DNA of 35,718 nt from an uncultured Lysobacterales bacterium (GCA_937927755.1 CALBDB010000082.1:1-35718), one strand, 5' to 3'; numbered from the stretch's first letter, positions 18,147 through 26,462 are shown. Numbers and translations are program-made. Notes: generated by a model from the sequence alone, not told the origin.

Positions 18147-18395
18147 ATGCTTGCACTCGTTACAATTTTTTTGACAACGTTTCTGATAGCTTTTGTTGCT
18201 GTCCACTTATACCGCGCCGTGGCGGGCTGGCAGGGTTTGAAACAGGCGGTAGTCGGCCGTGAAAACAAGGCAACAAGCACGACGCTCAAGGCTCAGATGG
18301 GTTTTATCACCTTGATGGGGCCCTCCCGAAAGAAAGCGAAGTCAGTCAGGCTTCGTAGCCCGAAAGATGGCATCAAGGCGCCGTGGGGTTGGTAG
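18147..18395 (+). CDS. Small single-span membrane protein ending in APWGW
   Basis: The product is 82 residues. An AAGGAG ribosome site lies at 18131-18136, eleven bases before the ATG and followed by an A-rich spacer; it is one of the best in the window. The first 22 residues form one hydrophobic helix (LVTIFLTTFLIAFVAVHLY). The rest is basic, with the C-terminus KDGIKAPWGW, which would lie in the cytoplasm by the positive-inside rule. I do not recognise the family. The strong ribosome site and clean membrane helix argue for a real gene. A hairpin-rich leader precedes it. Confidence 0.6.
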   Translation: MLALVTIFLTTFLIAFVAVHLYRAVAGWQGLKQAVVGRENKATSTTLKAQMGFITLMGPSRKKAKSVRLRSPKDGIKAPWGW

Positions 18396-18534
18396 GAACA
18401 ATAGGTTTTCCAGCGTGGACTGGAACACCACGTTGGAACTCTCGAGTAAGATAAAGAAAGCAAACACATTCCTTGTGTGCAAGCGGAAATTGGCGACACT
18501 TCCTTGTCCGTCACTCAAATGCGTTGGCAACATT

Positions 18535-18654
18535 AGCCAGTTTGGCACTTTGGCTATAGCCACTATGGCATTCTGTCTATAGCCAGTTTGGCATTTTGTC
18601 TATAGCCAGTTTGGCATTCTGTCTATAGCCAGTTTGGCATTTTGTCTATAGCCA
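18535..18654. repeat. Tandem array of five 23-bp repeats
   Basis: Five units of exactly 23 bp start at 18535, 18558, 18581, 18604 and 18627, with a partial sixth at 18650. The shared parts are AGCCAGTTTGGCATT and a TGTCTAT end. Each standard unit can form a small hairpin (GCCA-GTT-TGGC). The first junction makes a perfect 12-bp palindrome TGGCTATAGCCA (18551-18562). The 23-bp period is not a multiple of three, so it is unlikely to be coding. The rest of the 18396-18793 gap shows an AT-rich stretch (about 18650-18710) and no supported gene. Confidence 0.93.
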
Positions 18655-18793
18655 AATATGCATAGATAATAGGTTTATAAAACATATAGATATAGAATAA
18701 AAGGTATTTTAAATCTGGCCTGGAAATAGTAGGAATAAAGTCACTTATATTTTGTTGAACAGGCGGGTTTACGCCATACAATGGAGATGAATC

Positions 18794-19174
18794 ATGATTG
18801 GATATGTGACGGTGGGTACCAACGATCTTGAGACGGCAGCGGCTTTTTATGACGCATTGCTTGCGGAAATTGGAGCCAGCCGGTTCATGCAAGAGGAGAC
18901 ATTTGTTGCCTGGGCCGTTGCTCCCGACCAACCTGCTATTTCGGTATGCCTGCCCTGGGATGGCAATGCTGCGACCGTGGGCAATGGCACGATGATCGCC
19001 CTGAAAGTGGACTCCACCGACCTGGTTGATACGGTATATGCCAGGGCAATGGAATTGGGTGGTGCCGATGAAGGTCCTCCCGGTAAGCGAATGGACGGTT
19101 TTTATGCAGCCTATTTCAGAGACCTGGATGGCAACAAGCTGAATGCCTTTTGCCTTGAATCGGGCGACTCCTGA
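18794..19174 (+). CDS. VOC (glyoxalase/dioxygenase fold) family protein
   Basis: The product is 126 residues, a single VOC unit pair. It begins MIGYVTVGTNDLETAAAFYD, the common start of this family, and ends with YFRDLDGNKLNAFCLE, the usual DPDGN-type metal strand. Members act on small electrophiles, antibiotics or aromatic compounds using a metal; the reaction here is unknown. GGAG lies seven bases before the ATG. It sits just downstream of the 23-bp repeat array and converges with the kinase gene, with three bases between their ends. Confidence 0.88.
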   Translation: MIGYVTVGTNDLETAAAFYDALLAEIGASRFMQEETFVAWAVAPDQPAISVCLPWDGNAATVGNGTMIALKVDSTDLVDTVYARAMELGGADEGPPGKRMDGFYAAYFRDLDGNKLNAFCLESGDS

Positions 19175-19177
19175 AAC

Positions 19178-19828
19178 TCAACCGCTTGCCCCCGGACGCT
19201 TGAGCGTGGCGGGCAGCAATGCCTCGACACGTTCCATTACATCGAGACAGTCCACCATGTCGTTGATGTAATCGAGTTTGTCGGTTTCAAGGATAAGCAC
19301 CTCTCCGTACGGATAAGAAGCGAGCCACTTATCATACAGCTTTTCCAGCCTTTTCAGGTAGGCAAGCGGTATATCCCTTTCCATTGCGCGGCCGCGCATT
19401 CGGATACGTTTCCGCAGGGTTCGCATTGAACAACGCAGGTATATCATCAGGTCCGGGGGGCGAATAGCATCGAGTATTGTCTGGTAGAAACTCCAGTAAG
19501 TATCCCAGTCCCGGCCGGCAAAATTGCGCATATCGTGTAAGGCGGTGGCGAAAATTTCTGCATCCTCGTAGATGGTTCGGTCAAGGACGACAGTGCCCGG
19601 CACCTGCTCCAGTTGCTGGTGCATACGAAATTTGCTGCTCAGAAAATAAAGCTGGGAATGAAATGCCCAACGGTTCATGTCCTGGTAGAAGTCGGGCAGG
19701 TACGGATTTTCGTCATTGGGTTCGTAAAACGGTTGTATTCCGTAAGTCCGCGTCAGAAACTCAACCAGCGAAGACTTGCCGGAACCTATGTTTCCGGCTA
19801 TGGCAATGGTTCTTTGTGACTGGTTCAT
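19178..19828 (-). CDS. Deoxynucleoside kinase family protein
   Basis: The product is 216 residues. The P-loop is GNIGSGKSS (12-20), the substrate-side DRx motif is DRTIYED (83-89), and the lid is RIRMRGRAMERD (141-152). These place it with the dGK/dAK/dCK-type deoxynucleoside kinases, which phosphorylate deoxynucleosides with ATP for salvage in the cytoplasm. The preferred base cannot be told. Its ATG overlaps the TGA of the upstream decarboxylase gene by four bases, so it is very likely translated from the same transcript, an odd metabolic pairing. Confidence 0.9.
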   Translation of the reverse strand: MNQSQRTIAIAGNIGSGKSSLVEFLTRTYGIQPFYEPNDENPYLPDFYQDMNRWAFHSQLYFLSSKFRMHQQLEQVPGTVVLDRTIYEDAEIFATALHDMRNFAGRDWDTYWSFYQTILDAIRPPDLMIYLRCSMRTLRKRIRMRGRAMERDIPLAYLKRLEKLYDKWLASYPYGEVLILETDKLDYINDMVDCLDVMERVEALLPATLKRPGASG

Positions 19829-21300
19829 AATAATCTGTTGCCGAGTTCTACCACCACCTCTGCAAACTCTTCCACGTCCTTTTTGCGTGTTCGCCAGTTG
19901 GAAAACGCCGGCCTGAATATCGTTCGTTTTCCGATTCTGGAAGTGCCTGCCATGAATCGGCCATCGGCAATGACCACTTCCCCAAGCCGATGGTTCAAAC
20001 CGTCAAGCTCACCTTCACCAAGTCCGCCCGGGTTGAAGCGAAACGCCACGATATTCAATGGCACATCCGCCATCAATTCCAGCGAGTTATGCTGACGTAC
20101 CTGGTCTGCAAAGTGATTGGCGATATCCAGGCAGTGTTCAACGATACGGCGGTGACCTTCACGTCCATACGCCTTCAGCGTGGCCCATACTGCAAAACTC
20201 CTGGCTCGCCGGGAGCTTTCCGGCCCGATGGCTCCAAGTGTAGGCCGGGGATCGTTCTCTGATGGCAGGTAGTCGGCGGAATAACGAAATGCCCGCGCCA
20301 TCAGACCGATGTCCCTTACAAATGCATAACCCGAGTCAAATGGCACATTGAGCCACTTGTGCCCGTCAACGGTGACCGAGTCCGCGCGCTCAACGCCGTC
20401 CGCGAAATGAGCGACCCTGGGTGAAACCCTTGCAAACAGGCCAAAGGCGCCATCCACGTGTACCCAGCAATTATGATCGCGAGCCAGGTTTATCATGTCA
20501 TTGACGGGGTCAAATTCACCGGAGTTGACCTCACCGGCATTTACGATGACTACGGCGGGCTGTCCTTCCAGGTCTTCAAGTGCCTGTCGCATGGCGTCGA
20601 TATCCAGCCTGCCAAAATCATCGCGGCAAAATTGCTGCACATTGGATCTTCCAATTCCCTGTAATGCCAAGACCTTAAGTGTGCTGGCATGGACAAAACC
20701 AGAAGTCAGGACCGGCATTTGCGGTTTGCCTGCCATGCCTGTTTCCGAGACATCAAAGCCGTGCTGCTCCCCCCACCACTGGCGGGCAGAGGCCAGGCCG
20801 ACGAAATTGGCCATGGTCGCGCCCGTGACCATGATTCCTGACATGGATGAGGGTAGGCCAAAGAGTTCCTTGAGCCAGCTTAATGCCTGCAATTCCATCT
20901 GCACGCCGACCGGGGAGACCACCCAGGTATAGGTAACGGTCTCATAGGCTGTTGCCAACAGGTCAGCTGCCATTGAAGCCGGTGTGTTCCCGCCTATGAT
21001 GAAATGGAAACATTTCGGTCCGCCGGTATTTGCAGCAGCCTTTGCATTGATTTCGAGCAGTTTCTCGATGCTTTTTTGAGCCCCGCAACCGGTACCGGGT
21101 AATGGTTCTTGCAAAACTTCGAGGGCGGCATTGGCGCCTGTGGTGAGGGCAGGGCGATCATCCATTCCAAGAACGGCGTCCGCCAGCGCGGTATTCAGTT
21201 GGACCAGCAGGTCTTCAATCTCGGCCCGGAACAGCTCAGCGATGTCAGTGTCATCAGTGCTTTCACCGCTGACCGGAGTTGGCTTATGCTGCTCGCTCAT
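19825..21300 (-). CDS. Group II pyridoxal-dependent amino acid decarboxylase (1)
   Basis: The product is 491 residues, typical of the aromatic-amino-acid/glutamate/2,4-diaminobutyrate decarboxylase group. The PLP lysine is K315 in TVDGHKWLN, D283 in HVDGA binds the pyridine nitrogen, and H204 in FVHAST is the likely stacking histidine. Substrate cannot be assigned from sequence reading alone; aromatic amino acids are a good guess. It shares its 3' end with the kinase gene (ATGA overlap) and is divergent, 98 bases apart, from a second decarboxylase of the same fold. Confidence 0.9.
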   Translation of the reverse strand: MSEQHKPTPVSGESTDDTDIAELFRAEIEDLLVQLNTALADAVLGMDDRPALTTGANAALEVLQEPLPGTGCGAQKSIEKLLEINAKAAANTGGPKCFHFIIGGNTPASMAADLLATAYETVTYTWVVSPVGVQMELQALSWLKELFGLPSSMSGIMVTGATMANFVGLASARQWWGEQHGFDVSETGMAGKPQMPVLTSGFVHASTLKVLALQGIGRSNVQQFCRDDFGRLDIDAMRQALEDLEGQPAVVIVNAGEVNSGEFDPVNDMINLARDHNCWVHVDGAFGLFARVSPRVAHFADGVERADSVTVDGHKWLNVPFDSGYAFVRDIGLMARAFRYSADYLPSENDPRPTLGAIGPESSRRARSFAVWATLKAYGREGHRRIVEHCLDIANHFADQVRQHNSLELMADVPLNIVAFRFNPGGLGEGELDGLNHRLGEVVIADGRFMAGTSRIGKRTIFRPAFSNWRTRKKDVEEFAEVVVELGNRLL

Positions 21301-21397
21301 TCTGTATCCCTTTAGAGACCCAAGTCTGAAATAATGTGCTGATGATATATCTATGGATACCTATATTACAGAAGTCAATTCCTAGCAGGCTTAAAAA

Positions 21398-22849
21398 ATG
21401 TTGAACAGGATAAAAGAACTCGAAAACCGGGCGAATGGACTCGAACCATCCGCCGCTGTTCGTGAAATCATTACCCATCAGGCCAGGGACTTTGCCGAGT
21501 CTTTCCTGGAAAAACTACCGGAAATAAATACCTTCGAGCCCAACACGGGACAAAGCGAGTTTCTGGATGAGCCATTTTCCGAGGATGCTGGTGAGCTCCC
21601 CCGCCTGTTGGAAACACTGGAAACAGCGGTCCTTAAAGAAGGTATCCAGCCGGCATCAGGAGGTCACATGGGCTATATCCCCGGCGGGGGTATTTACCCT
21701 GCAGCCCTGGGTGATTTCCTGGCTGATGTCACCAACTGCTATTCCGGTGTCTCATTTGCATCGCCCGGTGGTGTGAGGATGGAGCAGCTCCTGGTCAAGT
21801 GGATGACCGGCCTCGTGGGTTTCCCTGCAAATTCGGGTGGTGACCTGACCTCCGGCGGAAGTGTGGCGAACCTGACCGCAATCGTGACGGCAAGGGAAAC
21901 CAAGAATATCAGGGCCAGGGATGTCGACAACAGCTGTATATACATGACCGCCGACGCCCATCATTGCCTGGACAAATCAATAAGGGCGGCAGGTCTCGCA
22001 GACTGTAAAAAGCGGCTGGTGCCGATGGATGAGCATTTTCGGATGGATGCGGTTGCTCTTGAGCAGTTGGTTATCGAGGACAAGACCTCGGGCTTGCGGC
22101 CGTGGCTTATCATTACATCGGCAGGCACAACCGACACCGGCGCCGTCGATCCGGTTGCGACCATCGCAGACCTGGCCAGGCAGCACGACCTCTGGCTGCA
22201 CGTCGATGCAGCCTACGGCGGGTTTTTCCTGTTGTGCGAAGAGGGCAGGCAGGTGTTGAAGGGTCTGGACAAGGCACATTCCATAGTGCTGGATCCGCAC
22301 AAGGGCATGTTTCTGCCATACGGCTCGGGCGCCGTACTGGTCAGGGACATAGAGTGGCTGGCACAGGCACATGGCTACCAGGCAGACTATATGCAGGATG
22401 CAAAAATTGCAGCGGAGGACTACTCGCCGGCAGATTTATCTCTCGAATTGACCCGGCCTTTCCGCGGTCTGCGTTTCTGGTTGCCATTAAAGCTGTTCGG
22501 CCTGGCCCCTTTTCGTGCAGCCCTTTCAGAAAAAATCCTGCTGGCCCGCTATTTTTATGAACAACTGGACTCAACTCCGGGTTGGGAGTTGGGCCCTTAC
22601 CCGGATTTGTCCGTAGTAGCCTTCCGATTCGTCCCCGGGCAGGGTGATGCTGATGCTTTCAACAAGCAAATCGTCGAAGCGGTCCAGGCCGATGGCAAAG
22701 TATTTATCAGTTCAACCCTGATTGACGGTGTGTTTTATCTGCGTCTGGCAGTCTTGCACTTCCGCACCCACCTGGCACAAGTGGACTACCTGTTACATCT
22801 ATTGAAGGGCCTGACCAATGAGTTGGGTACCCAATATGGAGAACAGTAG
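21398..22849 (+). CDS. Group II pyridoxal-dependent amino acid decarboxylase (2)
   Basis: The product is 483 residues. The PLP lysine is K302 in LDPHKGMFLPYG, the pyridine-binding Asp is D270 in LHVDAAYGG, and the stacking His is H188 or H189 in TADAHHCLD. It also has TSGGSVANL (151-159) and TSAGTTDTGAVDP (240-252), which are family hallmarks. It is clearly a different branch from the divergent decarboxylase upstream, with little visible identity outside motifs, so they probably act on different substrates. The product is likely an amine made in the cytoplasm. No transporter adjoins it. Confidence 0.9.
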   Translation: MLNRIKELENRANGLEPSAAVREIITHQARDFAESFLEKLPEINTFEPNTGQSEFLDEPFSEDAGELPRLLETLETAVLKEGIQPASGGHMGYIPGGGIYPAALGDFLADVTNCYSGVSFASPGGVRMEQLLVKWMTGLVGFPANSGGDLTSGGSVANLTAIVTARETKNIRARDVDNSCIYMTADAHHCLDKSIRAAGLADCKKRLVPMDEHFRMDAVALEQLVIEDKTSGLRPWLIITSAGTTDTGAVDPVATIADLARQHDLWLHVDAAYGGFFLLCEEGRQVLKGLDKAHSIVLDPHKGMFLPYGSGAVLVRDIEWLAQAHGYQADYMQDAKIAAEDYSPADLSLELTRPFRGLRFWLPLKLFGLAPFRAALSEKILLARYFYEQLDSTPGWELGPYPDLSVVAFRFVPGQGDADAFNKQIVEAVQADGKVFISSTLIDGVFYLRLAVLHFRTHLAQVDYLLHLLKGLTNELGTQYGEQ

Positions 22850-22895
22850 CGTCTACAGAATCTACTGAACTTAAGCCGGGATACACGTACTTCCT

Positions 22896-22930
22896 CTCGA
22901 GACCTTCGCGAGCAGGACGTTCGCGGCGCT
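22896..22930. repeat. Shorter copy of the stem-loop repeat found at 5393-5480
   Basis: The copy contains GAGACCTTCGC, then CGCGAGC (22907-22913), the same AGGAC loop, and GTTCGCG (22919-22925). Relative to copy 1 (CGCCAAC-AGGAC-GTTGGCG) one C-G pair has become G-C, so pairing is kept. The outer arms of copy 1 are missing. It lies between the second decarboxylase and the phosphatase gene. Confidence 0.65.
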
Positions 22931-23044
22931 CGGTTGTACTGTGCTTCCAGAACCCAAAGTTTGCATAGCTTTATATGTGTAAGAGTACAAGCTACAAATA
23001 TGTTTGCTATATTTATCAGGTAATAAGAAAAAAGAATACAGTTT

Positions 23045-24316
23045 ATGAATCATGAAGCACATCCAAACGAGATTACCCGCGAGTCGCTGGTAAGCATTCT
23101 CGAAATCATGCATCGACTGGCCGCGCCGGAAGCGATGCCCGAGTTATTGAGGGAAATTATCGAAGTGGGCAAGGTCGCTATCGTGGCCGAAACCGGTGTG
23201 TTGTGGTTGTTGGACAAAAATTCACAGCAACTTGTCAAGGTAGTGCCCGCCAGTGATAAACCGGAGCGGCTTGAATTCACAGAGGGCTGGGTAGGGAAAT
23301 GTGCTACTGATCTCACCATCAGTAATATCCACGAGTGCAGGGAGGACGAATTGTTTCTTGCTTACCCTGCGCATATTGCCGGAGGCGAAACCCGTTCCCT
23401 GTTAAATGTTCCAATCCTCGGGCTGGATGAGTCTCTATTGGGTGTGATGCAATGGCTGGGGGCTAAGACCGGCCAGTTTGATGAGCACGATGAGTGGGTT
23501 GGCCCTGCGCTGGCTGCACAGGCGGCGGTTGCCATCCAGCATTCATACATGACCGACGAGTTGCTCGCCAGCGCCGTACTGAGCCAGGAAGTGGCAGTGG
23601 CGCGTGAGATTCAGATGAGTACATTGCCCGACAGTATGCCCGTCGTGCCCGGCTATGACCTGCACGGATATTTTCAACCAACCGACCACACCGGGGGCGA
23701 TCTGTATGACCTGGTGATGCTGGACGAACGATTGTTCATGTTGCTCGGGGATGCTACCGGCCATGGTTTTGGGCCGGCCTTATCGGCCACGCAAATGCAG
23801 GCCATGTTGCGCGTTTCGTTCCGCCTTGGGGCTGATCTGGACCGTGCTTACATGCACGTCAATAACCAGCTTTCGGAAGACCTGCCGGACGACAGGTTCA
23901 TCACCGCGTTCATGGGCTTCCTGGATCCGGCCATACACGTCGTCAACTATCACTCGGGCGGACAGGGGCCAATATTGCATTTCCGTGCTGCAGACGAGTC
24001 CTGCGACTGGCACAAACCAACCAGTTTTCCCGTTGGCATCATGGATATCGATGATGGACAGCAAGCGGCTAATCTGTCGTTGGAGCCCGGTGACATACTT
24101 GCGCTGATTTCCGATGGCGTATACGAGTACAACAATGAGGAAGGTGAGGAATTTGGCGAAGGTCGTGTAGCAGGGATTTTCAAAACCCATCATCGGCTGC
24201 CAATGGCGGAATTGACGAACCGTTTGATCACATCTGTGCAACAGTTTGGGGGGGCTGCACCTCAGCAGGATGACATCACCCTGGTATTGGTTCGCCGCCA
24301 GCCAAATTCTTCCTAG
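23045..24316 (+). CDS. GAF domain / SpoIIE-type PP2C serine phosphatase (RsbU-like)
   Basis: The product is 423 residues. A GAF sensor domain fills about 15-170, and a PPM/SpoIIE phosphatase domain about 190-420. Metal-binding aspartates are present: D219 in TGGDLYD, D236 in LLGDATGHG, the Asp of LISDGVYE, and D409/D410 in DDITLVLV, so it should be active. By family it dephosphorylates a STAS anti-anti-sigma protein; the STAS gene two places downstream is the natural substrate. It has no membrane segment, so the GAF domain would sense a cytoplasmic small molecule or redox cue. It heads a three-gene partner-switching cassette. The ribosome site is poor. Confidence 0.93.
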   Translation: MNHEAHPNEITRESLVSILEIMHRLAAPEAMPELLREIIEVGKVAIVAETGVLWLLDKNSQQLVKVVPASDKPERLEFTEGWVGKCATDLTISNIHECREDELFLAYPAHIAGGETRSLLNVPILGLDESLLGVMQWLGAKTGQFDEHDEWVGPALAAQAAVAIQHSYMTDELLASAVLSQEVAVAREIQMSTLPDSMPVVPGYDLHGYFQPTDHTGGDLYDLVMLDERLFMLLGDATGHGFGPALSATQMQAMLRVSFRLGADLDRAYMHVNNQLSEDLPDDRFITAFMGFLDPAIHVVNYHSGGQGPILHFRAADESCDWHKPTSFPVGIMDIDDGQQAANLSLEPGDILALISDGVYEYNNEEGEEFGEGRVAGIFKTHHRLPMAELTNRLITSVQQFGGAAPQQDDITLVLVRRQPNSS

Positions 24317-24327
24317 ACGAGGTTAAA

Positions 24328-24729
24328 ATGGAACAAAAATTCACACGAAGCTTTGATGAACTGAAAAATATTGTCACAATGACGGAGGATTTTTTCAAAG
24401 AGGAGAAATTACCGCCGGGCTTGCGTAACGTGGTTGACCTTGCAACCGAAGAATTGTTTGTCAATATGGTTACCTACAATACCGAGTCGAGCGAGGATAT
24501 CCTTATACAAATGGTGCCGCACGATCATGGTGTCGAGGTCAGCCTGACCGACTATGATGTAGAACGATTTGATCCGACAGGCATTGGTCCGATTGATGTG
24601 AGCGCACCGTTGGATGAACGCACACCCGGGGGATTGGGCTTGTACCTGGTGCTGAAAATGGTCGATTCGATCAATTACGAATACCGCAACCGGCAAAGCA
24701 GGATTACCTTTGTTGTAGACAGGAAGTAA
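24328..24729 (+). CDS. RsbW-like ATP-binding anti-sigma/switch kinase (HATPase_c_2)
   Basis: The product is 133 residues, the usual length of RsbW-like serine kinases. The N box is ATEELFVNMVTYN and the G2 box is PGGLGLYLV. The G1 box reads TDYDVERFDP where relatives usually have a glycine (DDGxPFDP-like), here Val. This may lower ATP binding or kinase activity. It would bind and phosphorylate the STAS protein, or a sigma-like target. It starts 11 bases after the phosphatase stop (GAGG upstream) and ends four bases before the STAS gene, so all three are one operon. Confidence 0.92.
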   Translation: MEQKFTRSFDELKNIVTMTEDFFKEEKLPPGLRNVVDLATEELFVNMVTYNTESSEDILIQMVPHDHGVEVSLTDYDVERFDPTGIGPIDVSAPLDERTPGGLGLYLVLKMVDSINYEYRNRQSRITFVVDRK

Positions 24730-24733
24730 CCGG

Positions 24734-25030
24734 ATGTTTGAAATTGAAATCAGCGATGAAGGAAAGATCCTGGTAGAGGGCAGGCTGGATGCCGCACAGG
24801 CGGTCAAGGCCCAGGAATTTCTTGACAGGGTTGAGGGCCAATGCGTGTTGGATCTGGGCAAACTTGAATACATATCGAGCGCCGGACTGGGTGTTCTGTT
24901 GAAAACACACAAACGCCTGATGGGCTTTGGCAGCGGTATAAAGCTGATCAATGTCAATCACCACATCCACGATATATTTCGTTATTCGGGTTTCGATAAG
25001 CTTTTCGAGATCGTAGCAGCAGGCGACTAA
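24734..25030 (+). CDS. STAS domain anti-sigma factor antagonist
   Basis: The product is 98 residues, a single STAS domain. The phosphorylation site is S48 or S49 in LEYISSAGLGVLL. Its unphosphorylated form would bind the RsbW-like protein and release that protein's target; the SpoIIE phosphatase would reactivate it. It begins MFEIEISDEGK, with AGGAAG just before the ATG. The ECF sigma gene starts 71 bases later, so the operon may or may not continue. Confidence 0.94.
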   Translation: MFEIEISDEGKILVEGRLDAAQAVKAQEFLDRVEGQCVLDLGKLEYISSAGLGVLLKTHKRLMGFGSGIKLINVNHHIHDIFRYSGFDKLFEIVAAGD

Positions 25031-25073
25031 TATCATTTTAAAAATCCTGATGAAATTTTATTTCAGTCCGCAG

Positions 25074-25083
25074 CCAACTTTTT
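25074..25083 (+). promoter_or_regulatory. CCAACTTTTT element before the sigma gene (ECF -35-like)
   Basis: CCAACTTTTT carries the AAC core and T-rich tail of ECF -35 elements (compare GGAACTT of sigma-E). The same ten bases occur before the repeat-protein gene at 26463. Some 12-13 bases further is GTAGTTA, but this is already at the sigma gene's ATG, so a promoter here would give a nearly leaderless mRNA. An operator role is possible. Confidence 0.45.
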
Positions 25084-25101
25084 CCGCCCCGGGATGTAGT
25101 T

Positions 25102-25665
25102 ATGCATAAGGACAAGGATGCTGCCCTTGTAAACGGCTGCAAACAGGGCGATCGGCGTGCAATGTCACAGGTGATCAGCCAATACCAGCGCCCCGTTTAC
25201 AACGCAGCGTACCGGATCTTGGGAGATATGGACGATGCTGCTGATACCACTCAAGTTGTTTTTATCAAGGTATTTGAACACATCGCGGATTATGACCCGA
25301 AGTATAAATTCTTCAGTTGGGTTTACCGGATAGCGATCAATGAGTCTCTTAACCAGGTTAAGAAACGTCGTCCGCAAGAGCCTTTGGCTGATAGCCAAGC
25401 TTCGCCGTGGCCAGGTCCTGCTCAAGTGCTGGACACCAGGCGGACATGTAACCGGGTCCAGGCAGCGTTGATGCTATTGAACGAGGATTACAGAGCAGTG
25501 GTTGTACTAAAACATTTTTCAGGTTGCAGTTACAGGCAGATAGGCGAAATACTGCAATTACCAGAGAAAACGGTGAAATCCCGTTTGTACTCGGCTCGCC
25601 AGCTCATGAAGAAATCACTACAGGAAGATGGAAGTCAGGTTAACGGGGGTGGTAGTCATGAGTGA
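25102..25665 (+). CDS. ECF-type RNA polymerase sigma factor
   Basis: The product is 187 residues, typical for an ECF sigma. Region 2 covers about 20-90 (DMDDAADTTQVVFIKVFEHI, then KFFSWVYRIAINESLNQVKKR). Region 4 covers about 118-175, with the helix-turn-helix YRQIGEILQLPEKTVKSRLY. No region 3 is present. The next gene overlaps its end by eight bases and encodes a membrane anti-sigma, the standard pairing. Start choice: the ATG at 25102 has only a weak GGGAT upstream, and the next in-frame ATG would cut into region 2. It probably drives its own operon and the repeat-protein gene. Confidence 0.93.
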   Translation: MHKDKDAALVNGCKQGDRRAMSQVISQYQRPVYNAAYRILGDMDDAADTTQVVFIKVFEHIADYDPKYKFFSWVYRIAINESLNQVKKRRPQEPLADSQASPWPGPAQVLDTRRTCNRVQAALMLLNEDYRAVVVLKHFSGCSYRQIGEILQLPEKTVKSRLYSARQLMKKSLQEDGSQVNGGGSHE

Positions 25666-26446
25666 ACAGAATCGCATCGATCAACATACCCTGGATCTGC
25701 TTAACGGTGGCATTGATGGCGAGTTGAGTCCGGTGGAACAGCAGGAACTGGATGTGCTGCTGGCAGGTTCGGAAGAAGTCCGGGACATCAGAGATGAGTT
25801 GGAGGCGTTCTCGCGACTACTGGAGGATACTCCTGAAATAGAACCGCCTGCTTACTTGCAGGAATCAATTGAAAAACAGATCAGGTTGCCGGTGCCAGGT
25901 GAGGAGAAAAATCTAGGCGTTTTCAGCGCCTGGTTTTCTGCACATTGGCTGCGCACCGGTTTTGCGCTCGCTGCTGGTATCTTTTTGACGGTTGGCGTCT
26001 ATGAAATGGGTTCCGGGCCAACCAACACCATGGACTCAAACAAGATGGTGGGCACGGTGGTCAAGAGCCAGTCGCCGGGGCAGGGCAAACTGCTGGACAG
26101 TGTCCATGTTGTTACCGATACGTTGAATGGCCAGGTCGAACTTCGCAGAAATGACGATCTTTTTACGTTGGATGTGAAACTGGTCTCAGACGGGCCGACA
26201 GGGGTGAATGTTAATTTTGCCGATCGGGGCCTGGATTTCGAAGGAATTACCCGCGTACAGGAGAGTAACGATGTGGTTTCAGTGGTGGACGGCACCATAA
26301 AGGTCGCCAGCAGTGGCGAGCAGCACTATTCGCTGAAATTGCGACGAACTGCCGGTACAGCTGACCAGCAATCTATCCCATTGGATCTGGAATTTTTTGC
26401 AAATGAAACCCTGGTGCACCAGGCCGAGTTAAGTATTCCCAGGTAA
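25658..26446 (+). CDS. Membrane-bound anti-sigma factor for the adjacent ECF sigma
   Basis: From the ATG at 25658 the product is 262 residues. The N-terminal part (NGGIDGELSPVEQQELDVLL, about residues 15-34) matches the anti-sigma domain that grips ECF factors. It lacks the HxxxCxxC zinc motif. One transmembrane helix lies near 95-115 (TGFALAAGIFLTVGVYEMG). The remaining 145 residues would be outside the cytoplasm and beta-rich. Release of the sigma probably needs cleavage of this protein; a PrsW-family protease is encoded at 30711. The ORF overlaps the sigma gene by eight bases, which couples their translation. Confidence 0.85.
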   Translation: MSEQNRIDQHTLDLLNGGIDGELSPVEQQELDVLLAGSEEVRDIRDELEAFSRLLEDTPEIEPPAYLQESIEKQIRLPVPGEEKNLGVFSAWFSAHWLRTGFALAAGIFLTVGVYEMGSGPTNTMDSNKMVGTVVKSQSPGQGKLLDSVHVVTDTLNGQVELRRNDDLFTLDVKLVSDGPTGVNVNFADRGLDFEGITRVQESNDVVSVVDGTIKVASSGEQHYSLKLRRTAGTADQQSIPLDLEFFANETLVHQAELSIPR

Positions 26447-26462
26447 TTGTTTTCAAAAGCCG

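Noticed and set aside
18535-18654. CRISPR array
   Set aside because: The 23-bp units are directly adjacent with no spacers, and no cas genes are near.
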